From Cyrtodaria siliqua (Eukaryota; Mollusca; Bivalvia; Adapedonta; Hiatellidae), in assembly GCA_037043455.1 (NCBI GenBank), contig JAWPHD010000094.1:585001-649000 (forward strand): DNA of 64,000 nucleotides, read 5' to 3'. Below the pieces are notes generated by a model that was given only the letters and a program-made list of their open reading frames with translations, searched no databases and was not told where the DNA came from. Within the stretch, counting starts at the first letter, position 1. Every line of letters begins with the position of its first letter. This document shows positions 32,386 through 41,023 of the stretch, piece by piece. Made by a program: the position numbers and the translations under genes.

Positions 32386-33566
32386 CTATTTTTTCATCTC
32401 TGGTGGGTTTAAATACTCCACACTTTTATGTATCAATGATTTATCAAAGTCAGAATGTTGCGGTAAAAATGTCTTTGTTGTGGTGCCTTGGAAAGGTTGA
32501 ATAATTTTTGGCGGTACTGATTTTATATTAACATCATTATTCAATCCGAATGCTTGTGCATCGGTTGCTATTACAATTTCATTATTGTAGTCTTGTATTG
32601 TTCCAATTCTCAACTCCATGTCACTCGGAGACATGTACAATCCAATTCCATAGACAAAATTTACTTTGCATATTTTAGGGTGGTTTCATATCTTGAAATT
32701 TGACTGGGCAAGTCAATGGGACTGTTTATTGCGTCCTCTACATTTGCCAGAAATTGTTTCTGTGCATCAAATGCCGTTCCAGTTCCAAGTATATCTGTTC
32801 TTGTTTGTGATTGTGAGCCAAGAATTGCCCAGCAGTATGTTCTTATGCTGTCATTGATGCGTTCTACCCCAGCTCTTGTGAAACCAGATGAACTATCAAG
32901 TATAAAAGTAGACCAACTATTGTCAGCCTCAGATCCTTGTGCAATGTAATCAATGTGGTATGTTTTATCACTCTCATAGACTGTGAAACTCATCGTTTTG
33001 TTGTCGTATACAGAATTTATCAAAGGATGATAACCAGTATTTGTCCAGTAATTATAAATTGTTCCTAGACCATCATTTTACATTTGTTTCTGTATCCAGT
33101 CTGAATTTAAGTCAACGTTAAACTCCTTGCATATTCTCTCGTATGCGTTTCGGTTATATGTGTTATTAAACGCATTCCAATTTGAGTCTTGCGGCATTGC
33201 TACACTCATCTCAAATAATATTCTTCTAACTTGGTAATAGACATGAAATCGAAATAACGAACCAACCAGGACTTCAGCTTTCAGATGATTGTTGAAATCA
33301 ATACCACACCCAGTTGTCGCACACCAAATAGCAAAATTCAACTGATTCTGCCAAAATAACATCCAGTCTGTTTCCCAGCTTTGGACTATAGCATCTGATT
33401 TAACGTATGGGAGTTTGTATTTTTCAAAGACATTGGGGAATGTTGCCTTAAAGCCTTTACCGTTTGATGTAATGACTATGTTTTGATTTATTATATCTAT
33501 TACTTTCTTGCTGAAAGTACTTGAATATTGGGCATCTGGGTTATATTTGAATTCTTTAGAAATCAT
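32386..33566 (-). pseudogene. conserved Polinton virion-type protein (possible minor capsid), broken
   Basis: A single gene of about 394 codons is recovered from three open pieces. The first runs 33566-33081 (MISKEFKYNPDAQYSSTFSK … 'NQLNFAIWCATTGCGIDF') and ends at TAA 33078-33080. The same frame continues from 33077 to 32664 ('YTINSV'-type start, 'TAFDAQKQFLANVEDAIN', 'SRYETTLKYAK'). After a one-base frame change near 32660 the last piece (32640-32386: 'MYMSPSDMELRIGTIQDYNN') finishes it. The region is a conserved part of invertebrate Polintons as I recall. Calling it the minor capsid (penton) is tentative; the gene at 33600 is an alternative candidate. Confidence 0.68.
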
Positions 33567-33599
33567 TTTTATTTGTATTTTTTATATATATTAAAAAAA
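33567..33599. promoter_or_regulatory. divergent AT-rich promoter
   Basis: A 33-bp spacer (tttttatatatattaaaaaa) lies between the minus-strand gene starting at 33566 and the plus-strand gene whose original start was probably at 33600. Confidence 0.45.
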
Positions 33600-34238
33600 A
33601 TATTTCATACAATTTCAAACATAGACAACACTATTAATTTACAACAGTATATCGATAATAGAGATGGAACTAAGCGCGTTGGATTAAAGAGTTTTATATA
33701 CACTATCGGTTGGTATAATATTAATCATGAAGTCATAAAGAGAAAAAACCCAGATGATACGCATCATATACCAGATGGACACTATAACTTTCAACAGTTG
33801 GCAGATATATTTGAAGGACTAAATATTACTCTAACCGTTGATACGCATAATGGTATAGCCTCTTTAGAGACGCCAACAGAGACACGATTATCAAGCGGTC
33901 TTTCAAAAATGCTGGGATTCAAGGACAGGAAATGGTTGACAGGTACTCATACTGGACAACAATCAATTGATTTAGCTCCTTATAAACAGCTATATACTCA
34001 TCTGGAACAAGTTAATACGAGTAGTAATTATTTCAATGGTGTGCCAAACACTATTATAGGAGTTATGCCAGTGGTAAATAAGCAGTTTGGGGATATTGTA
34101 TATATACGTTTTTATCCTGAATATCGCTGTCTTTCGGGTGGTACAATTTCTGAATTAAAAGTAGAAGTCAGAGATGAGCATGGCGAAAAGATAAATAATC
34201 ACAATTTCCCTATGAGTTGTGTTTTAGAAGTTATTTAA
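33600..34238 (+). CDS. conserved Polinton structural-type protein, start codon lost
   Basis: The open frame extends back to 33528, but the protein-like part begins at 33600 (ATA TTT CAT ACA, just after a poly-A promoter end). The usual ATG is therefore replaced by ATA, and initiation would need another codon. The about 212-codon product has 'HHIPDGHYNFQQLADIFEGL', then beta-rich 'LTVDTHNGIASLETPTETRL', 'GLSKMLGFKDRKWL', 'NTSSNYFNGVPNTIIGVMPV' and 'SELKVEVRDEHGEKIN' near the end. This pattern (P.G.Y....L, LGF, S.N..NG.PS..L..VPV, L.L.V.D..G..L) is characteristic of a conserved Polinton virion protein; a penton/minor capsid or accessory capsid role is plausible. No internal stop. Confidence 0.7.
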   Translation: MFHTISNIDNTINLQQYIDNRDGTKRVGLKSFIYTIGWYNINHEVIKRKNPDDTHHIPDGHYNFQQLADIFEGLNITLTVDTHNGIASLETPTETRLSSGLSKMLGFKDRKWLTGTHTGQQSIDLAPYKQLYTHLEQVNTSSNYFNGVPNTIIGVMPVVNKQFGDIVYIRFYPEYRCLSGGTISELKVEVRDEHGEKINNHNFPMSCVLEVI

Positions 34239-34269
34239 AAATACATTTTTTATAAAAAAACAAAAAACA
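34239..34269 (+). promoter_or_regulatory. AT-rich promoter of spike-like gene
   Basis: 'aaaaatacattttttataaa' followed by 'aaaaacaaaaaac' lies just upstream of the ATG at 34270, the same TATA-near-ATG layout as other genes of the element. Confidence 0.4.
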
Positions 34270-34789
34270 ATGAGTATATTTGGAGCAACAAAACCTGAAA
34301 AAAACAGAAGACTTAGAAACTTTAACCCATCATGTTTTAGATTTACATAGGCGAGTTGTGCCTATTGTTCACCAATTCAACCAGCTAAGAGATAAAGATA
34401 ATAATCTTAAATATGGGATTATTACAATATGTGCGGAGGCTAAGGGTTCACTTGTATTGAATAGAGTACTCTCATTTGGTAATGGTGGAGCACAACCAAA
34501 TGTGGGGTATGTAATGACACGCCGTGGACGTATTATGGGAATAGGTTTGGCGAGTGAACGACTAGTTGGTGACGTATCTGTAATACTCTCTGTTAATGAT
34601 GTTGAAAAACCAAATTATGGTATAAAGCTTAACATCATCCCGCGCAAACACGATAACTTTGATATACCTTTGGATATTAGTCCTGGTTCTGTCATTAGCT
34701 TTATATGCAAGACTGCCAACGCTACCGCTGTAAATACGGTGGCGTCATTATTAATTGAATTAATTGAATTTTTTTTATTATTAAAAAAA
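34270..34789 (+). pseudogene. beta-rich spike/fibre-like Polinton protein, frameshifted and fused
   Basis: ATG 34270 (MSIFGATKPEK) is followed within about 12 codons by a frame change in a poly-A run near 34305. The downstream frame is open: 'ETLTHHVLDLHRRVVPIVHQ', 'SLVLNRVLSFGNGGAQPNVG', 'YVMTRRGRIMGIGLASE', 'VILSVNDVEKPNYG' and 'LDISPGSVISFICKTAN'. This is a beta-sandwich-looking domain like the C-terminal heads of virion fibres. The expected stop after 'VASLLIEL' is absent: a short duplication of 'attgaatta' carries the frame through the intergenic AT tract into the next gene. Confidence 0.65.
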
Positions 34790-35389
34790 ATGAAGCCACC
34801 GACAGCACCAAGTAGATATCCTCCGTTGCCAGTGGAAGACGGACCGGTGCCAGTGAAAGACGGACAAAATTATAGATTACAACAAATTTCAGAGATTGAA
34901 CAAAAGTTAATTACAGAGCGAGACACACGCAAGTCTCTTTATAAAAAATATAAACGTGGTATTAATATCACAGATGGAATTGACACTACCTTAATATCTG
35001 CAGGTGTTATTATGGCTGGGATTGGATTTGTTGTTCCAGTTTTGTTACCTTTGGAAATAGCAGCAATAGTATGTGGGACTAAAGGTGTTTGTATTAATTT
35101 TATCACACGCAAGCTTAATGCAAAAGCTCAAAAACATCATGAAATAAAAACTTTGGCAGAGTCTTAGCTAAATAGTATAAAGCAGTTAATATCAAAAGCG
35201 TTGAGTGATGCACAAATGACTGAGCAAGAGTTCAAGATGGTTCTGGATGAACTGGAGAGATACTATAATTTGAAACAGGACATCAAACAAAAGAAACTTG
35301 AAATTAGTGAAGTTCAAAACAAAGAACTAGTGGAGCAGGGAAAAAAGGAAGCAATGGCAACCTTACAAAAAAGTCTAAAAAGTGTGTGA
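34790..35389 (+). pseudogene. Polinton membrane protein with in-frame TAG
   Basis: Its own ATG at 34790 follows an AT-rich promoter-like run (ttttttttattattaaaaaa) that is now translated as part of the upstream frame. The protein has a proline-rich start (MKPPTAPSRYPPLP), a charged helix 'EIEQKLITERDTRKSLYKKY', two hydrophobic segments 'DTTLISAGVIMAGIGFVVPV' and 'EIAAIVCGTKGVCI', then 'KLNAKAQKHHEIKTLAES'. There a TAG (35165) interrupts. The frame continues as 'LNSIKQLISKALSDAQMTEQ', 'EFKMVLDELERYYNLK' to 35389, a helix-rich tail belonging to the same family as I recall. Function unknown. Confidence 0.65.
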
Positions 35390-35465
35390 TTTATTGTTTT
35401 AGTAGTGTGTTTGAGTATGATCCACCACCTTTGTATTCAAGGTCGGAGAATTGTTTATTTGAGTA

Positions 35466-35549
35466 AATTTTGATAACAAATCAACAAATTTTGTTTTGTA
35501 TTAAAGAAATATTTTATAATTATATTACAAAAACAGACTATTTTAGTAA
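35466..35549 (-). repeat. Polinton right terminal inverted repeat
   Basis: Reverse complement of 20340-20423 with a few mismatches (outer end ...aaacagactattttagtaa). The exact outer edge is uncertain for the same reason as on the left. Confidence 0.85.
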
Positions 35550-35730
35550 CTATTAAAAAAATTTAAACTTACAATCTTCACTACCCTATTCTAAAAAAAG
35601 TTTTGATAAATCAAGTAAATCACCATTTCATTTCATGGTGATTTAGGTGTAAATTTCAACTTTTATTAAAAAATCTCAGAATATAACTCTGGCTCAGCTT
35701 ATTTCAGCACCTTGTGGTAGAAGTTTATAT

Positions 35731-35813
35731 ATATATATGTATTTTGGGGGTTTCTGGATAAAACTCGAGTGAAACGAGAGCTTTGAGCCAGAACCCCCCA
35801 AATACATATATAT
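35731..35813. repeat. long perfect-type hairpin
   Basis: The arm tatatgtattttgggggttt plus 'ctgg' pairs with ccagaaccccccaaatacat plus 'atata' across a loop of about 30 bp that contains actcgagtgaaacgag. Part of the loop (ctggat.aaactcgag) is similar, in reverse complement, to 20314-20334 just outside the left Polinton end. This may be a small palindromic transposon. Confidence 0.7.
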
Positions 35814-35959
35814 TTAAACAATATATATTCATTATATAGGCAAATGCATGAAATAAATATCAATCCGGTTATTAAATAAATATCATATACTGATTTTTGT
35901 TTTTATATCTATTTCTGCAATATTATCTTAGTTAAAGGGACATATGGCAATCTTGATTT

Positions 35960-37560
35960 GTTTATAAAAAATTTCTATACAAACTTTATGTAAACAAAGA
36001 TGGCCACTGGTGCCTATGTTAAATGTCGAATCAAAATAATTTTCGACACGGATCAACATAATATCATGCTGATAATTTTAGAAAAAGTCCCATATCAATA
36101 TCACTTACAGTTTTCAAGAAGTAGTCGCTACAAACGTTTTTTAAAATCTGTTTTTAGCCATGGCGGCCATCTTGAATTTCTGGCCGACCTAAAAAATCTG
36201 GAATCAATTAGACATCAAGAGCAACATTCCTGTGAAGTTTCTTAAAAATTCGTCAAGTAGTTTCAGAGGAGTAGTCGCTACAAGTTTTTACAATATAAAT
36301 CTATGTAAACAAAGATGTTTAAAGACGCATCAAAATAAATGTCGACAAGGATCAACATCATGTCATGCTGATCATTTTAGAACACGTCCCATATCAATAT
36401 CACTTACAGTTTTCAAGAAGGAGTCGCTACAAATTTATTTATTTTCAATCTATTTTTAGCCGTGGCGGCCATCTTGAATTTTCGGCCAACCTGAAATTTT
36501 TCTAGGATCAACTAGAAATCAGGAGCAACATTCCTGAGAAGTTTCATGAACATCCGTCCAGTAGTTTCAGAGGAGTAGTCGTTACACGTTTTTACTATAT
36601 AACTCTATGTAAACAAAGAAGGCCACTGGCAGCCATGTTTAACGTCGAATTAAAATAATGTTCGGTTAGGATCAACATCATGTCATGCTGATCATTTAGA
36701 AAAAGTCCCATATCAATATCACTTATAAGTTTTCAAGAAGTAGTCGCTACAAACTTATTTTTTAAAAATCTATTTTTAGTGTGACGGCCATCTTGAATTT
36801 TTGACCGACCTGAAATTTTGCTAGGATCAATTAGACATCAGGGGCAACATTTATGTAATGTTTCATGAAAATCCGCTAAGTGGTTTCAGAGGAGTAATCG
36901 TTGCAAGTGTTTACTATATAACTCTATGTAAACAAAGATGGCCACTGGCAGCCATGTTTAACGTCGAATCAAAACGATTTTTGACAAGGACCAATGTCAT
37001 GCTGATCATTTAGAAAAAGTCCCATATCAGTATCACTTATAGTTTTCAAGAAGTAGTCGCTACAAACTTATTTTTTAAAAATCTATTTTTAGTGTGACGG
37101 CCATCTTGAATTTTTGACCGACCTGAAATTTTGCTAGGATCAATTAGACATCAGGGGCAACATTTATGTAATGTTTCATGAAAATCCGCTAAGTGGTTTC
37201 AGAGGAGTAATCGTTGCAAGTGTTTACTATATAACTCTATGTAAACAAAGATGGCCACTGGCAGCCATGTTTAACGTCGAATCAAAACGATTTTTGACAA
37301 GGACCAATATCACTTACAGTTTGCAAGAAGTAGTCGCTACAAACTTGTATTTTAAAATCTTTTTTTAGCTTTGGTGGCCATCTAAGATTTCACCTCAACA
37401 TGAATTTTCGCTAGAATCAACTAGACTTCATGGGCAACATTTCTGTAAAGTTTCATGAATATCCATCCAGTAGTTTCAGAGGAGTAGTCGCTACAAATAA
37501 AAGTTTACGGACAGATGGACAGACGGACGACGGACGCCGCACCACGGCATAAGCTCTGCT
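35960..37560. repeat. about 310-bp tandem repeat array, five units
   Basis: Units share actctatgtaaacaaagatg, 'ggccactggcagccatgttt', 'aaaagtcccatatcaatatc', 'gttttcaagaagtagtcgct' and 'gtttcagaggagtagtcg', starting near 35985, 36300, 36600, 36920 and 37235. The last unit ends in 'ggacagatggacagacggac' and 'gaccgcaccacggcataagc'-like sequence. Short frames here are not genes. Confidence 0.9.
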
Positions 37561-38284
37561 GATCAGTCGAGCTAAAAACACGAAAAAGTGTGCTACTTGT
37601 GCAGGCAGATTGAAAGTCAAAACAATACTGGACTTATAAATTGAATTTCTAATTGATATGCTTGTTAATAGTTTCATTTTTATAATGATAACATTTTCGA
37701 ACTCATCAATCTTAAAGCTTTTTATTAAAGAGATATGTCTGCAATTGAATACAAAACAACACAAGAAACGACCAATTCAGTAAATGCTGTATATACATGA
37801 TACATACAAATACCACCCGAAAGAAAAATATTGAAAATGGAAAGGAGTGGAATGTACAAGAAATCTTGTTCGATTCCGTTCCAACGTTCAACTCCACGAT
37901 TAGGCCCTTCTATGGGGCTGTTTCAGTTGATGAAGACAATTGTATTTTTCTAACGTTAACATTAATTCTACAGGACAGTCATGATAAAGGTTAATTGGCG
38001 TACTCGTTAGGCCTAACTATGAGCATGCATTATGGTCAAGTGTACAAAATTGCCAATGCCTTTTAAATATCGTCCCTACTTAAGCTGACAATCATATGTC
38101 ATATCAAATATTGAGGAATGTGTGGTAACAAATTACATCAAATTAAATCAATGTTGGCAGTAAAATTATGTCTTATACTTCTTCACGTTTCCAATACTGT
38201 ATAAAATCTCTATGCATATATCATGGTGATACGCAGTTCATAATGTTCCCCGATTATGTCGCTGAGCGGTGATATCTTTTGAAG

Positions 38285-38530
38285 TAACAACAAACGTAGG
38301 CATAAACGTCGAACAGGAAAAGTAGCTTTCAGCAGACAGTCAACCAAAAACACGCCCCAATAAAACAAATAGCAATTACAATTTTAATAAGAAGCAACGC
38401 ATGCAACTTCTCAAACACAAATGGATTGACAATAGGGCTACCGCCTTGGAACGTTCAGTGGCAAAATGGCCTCTAGGAGGTTTAAATCAGGCCCCAGTGT
38501 GCACCAAACCTCTTACCCTATTGTCATCCC
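38285..38530 (+). repeat. dispersed repeat R3, copy
   Basis: Shares 'cagtcaaccaaaaacacg', 'gggctaccgccttggaacg' and 'gtgcaccaaacctcttac' with 7665-7865 and, inverted, with 56630-56860. 37570-38280 and 38540-39160 hold no supported feature. Confidence 0.7.
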
Positions 38531-39164
38531 AATGAAACGGAACTGTAAGGGTTTTATGTTTAAAACTGAGAAAGATGGTTAATAGGTTAACGTAACATCA
38601 TGTTGCTGTTATTCTGAAAAGCAAAACTGATCAATGTCACTGTATGACAATGTTTAAGGTGGTGATAAACCTTTGGTGACACTGAAATTGACATTTCACA
38701 GTTGGTCAAACTTATATGAAGAGTTTCAATTGTTTTCTATCATAACAAACGAAAACGAATGTTACCGTAACCTACCTGTTAACCCCCTGTTCCGCATACA
38801 TTTTAAATTTTGTAGATGAGTGGAATATAGGTGGAATTTATTGACCACATTCCGAACTACTGAAGACACTTTATTTCGATGACAGAGTAGTTTTGTTCTC
38901 GAGGCAGTAGTTTCCGGTTGGCATAAATAAGACGGGGAGACTACACCCATCTTGCTCTTGCAGTAGGACTGCACCCACCCCTATATCTAATGCATCCGTA
39001 CTGGGGATAAACTCCTTGTCAAGATCGGACACATTTAATATAGGAGTCTTTACCAGGTTAACTTAAACGAAATAAAAGCCCGTTCCTGGCTTCCACCCCA
39101 TCCCCCACCCAAACCCACGCACACACACAAGTTATCTAATTGGGTTGAACGTTCTTTGTCAAAG

Positions 39165-39335
39165 TAGATATACAAGTCGAACCGGAAATTCAGCCGACGA
39201 AAGGACCACAGTCAACCACAAATACGCACAGAAACAAGCAACAACTACAAAGATGTATTAAGGCAAGACATAACATCCCAAACATAAATAGACTGACAAT
39301 AGCGCTACCGCCTTAGATTGTCTGTGTTATGTTGT
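39165..39335 (+). repeat. dispersed repeat R3, truncated copy
   Basis: Contains 'cagtcaaccacaaatacgca', 'agaaacaagcaacaac' and 'gcgctaccgccttagat'; it ends where the reverse-transcriptase fragment begins. Confidence 0.6.
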
Positions 39336-39464
39336 CGGGAAGGATCAACAATTGGAATCCAAACCCGACAAGGTTAAGGCGAGTCAGGTAGCACGAAGAC
39401 CCGAGACCAAGAAACAAGTTAGGTTGTTTTGGGGTTGGAGGGGTTTAATCGAAAGCACCTTTGT

Positions 39465-40030
39465 CAAACTTGACAGATGGGGATGTTCCCAGAGCTACTT
39501 CTTATGGTGCCTATGTTTCTCAGACTATCTGTTTTTTTAGAGCCGTGTTGCCATAAACTTTGAAAAACCTTTGCAAAACGTAATCTCCCTTTTATATATA
39601 AAAGTATTTTAAGAACTCGTCTGCGACATAGACTATCACAACCTGACTTCTATGGTGATATGAATTATAACTTCGAAAGATCACCAACACTGTGTCTATA
39701 AACGATAGTTCCATACCTGATGAAAAAAGTATCTAATAGGAAACTTGTTACAAAGTTTATCAAAAGAGGTTATGACCGTATCGTTTGCAACGCACTGCAA
39801 GTTTAGTGGTTGACCCATTTACAGTTCGCCATTATGCTTTCCTCTTTGATTGTGCGATGACCGGACAGATTGTGGACCCTCTGATAAGTCTACCTAAATC
39901 CTCGAAAGAAGGTATAGTTTGATGTTTGTCTTGTCGTAGCCTTAACGGTTTGTTATCCTGTTGCCCTGGATTTTGCCAAGTCACTGAGTACTTGCTTTGA
40001 CGCTTTTTAGGCTTTCTTTTTCTAGCTACA
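39465..40030 (+). pseudogene. reverse-transcriptase C-terminal fragment and 3' UTR
   Basis: DNA is homologous to 55420-56040: 'gatggggatgttccc', 'actatcacaacctgacttct', 'tttatcaaaagaggttatga' and 'gcgatgaccggacag' all match. Many frameshifts and stops are present. The coding part ends near 39900; the rest matches the 3' UTR of the other copy. It belongs to a retroelement whose clade I cannot fix (Penelope-like or other unusual RT). Confidence 0.65.
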
Positions 40031-40039
40031 GATCATTTA

Positions 40040-40470
40040 TAAATACTGATAAGGATGATCATTTGGAAGCAACAAACATAAGGGAATAAAGTAATGTACT
40101 CGGTTTTATTGAGTCTGTTCATCGAGGGTAATGTAAGAAGCAACACCTATCACGCCCCTAGCACCGGCTTAAGCGGTATTCTACTTCAAAGCCATATATA
40201 TATTGTACTAGTTGGAAAGGACAAGTAAAATAACACTACTGATTCATAGCACGGGGAGAAATTTCAATGTCGCCACACTGCACTTAACGAACTCTAGTGT
40301 GAATGTTAATAAGCCAAAAACACAACCAAGAGACGCACACTCGGTTTTGAGTCTATTCATGACAGGTAATGTAAGAATAAACACCTCTCACGACCCCTAG
40401 CACCAGCTTCTTCAAAGCCACATATATTGGGCTCGTTCATCCTAAAAGACCAGTAAAATATTACTACGGA
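40040..40470. repeat. structured tandem-repeat element, diverged copy
   Basis: About 1.5 units of the family at 28741-29511 (start taaatactgataaggatgat; 'cccctagcaccggcttaagc'; 'cacggggaga'). The second unit starts near 40300 and is shorter. It lies inside the 3' region of the reverse-transcriptase copy: RT 3' UTR on the left and the downstream 'aatgctgccttgtttgttag' motif on the right, as at 56565. Confidence 0.75.
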
Positions 40471-41023
40471 TTGTGCTATACTTATGTGCTATACCTATAT
40501 TGCATATTAATGCTGCCTTGTTTGTTAGAGAATAATACCTGACGTGGATATCTTTATTTATGATTGTTTTGTTTATGATACGGCGTCTAAAAGTAGCGTT
40601 AAAGCCTAAGCCTCCAGAAGCGGAGCTAAGCCCTCTGAGTGTGTAAGACCCTCGGGGTGAAATCATCTCTGTGAAACCAGCTGGTGTATAACGTTATGAG
40701 CGGTGGAGACGGGCCCCGTACCTAGACATATAGGTCAGGAGTTTGTGGAGGCGACGACCCCCGTGACACGTGTTTGGTCCACCTCAAACCTAACTGAAGA
40801 TCCATCAGATCATAACCTCATAATCTTCATATCATCAATCCGCATAGGAGCCATTTGATTATCAATTCAACGGTAATTGGTGTCGCGCACCGTATTTACC
40901 TCTTCGCGCATTATAGTATTGCTATCATCGTGTTATTTAATATCATAGAGTTAATGTATTTTTAACTTTACTGCTGATTAAATAAGAAACATCATCAACA
41001 TCTATATTACGTTGCCACCTGTA

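Larger units (their letters stand above)
20340..35549. mobile_element. Polinton/Maverick element, about 15.2 kb, degraded
   Basis: The unit has about 84-bp terminal inverted repeats and encodes the Polinton hallmark set: protein-primed family B DNA polymerase, retroviral-type integrase, packaging ATPase, major capsid protein, a candidate minor capsid protein and several conserved accessory proteins. Its size is in the normal 15-20 kb range. Missing or not recognisable is the adenovirus-like cysteine protease. A clean 6-bp target duplication is not evident: the flanks just outside the inverted repeats do not match. Several core genes carry stops or frameshifts, so this copy is probably immobile by itself. 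Confidence 0.93.

Noticed and set aside
34280..35167. A single natural 295-aa gene
   Set aside because: It contains two domains with their own start contexts; the AT tract in the middle is a promoter-like spacer translated after loss of a stop, and the true ATG at 34270 is in another frame.
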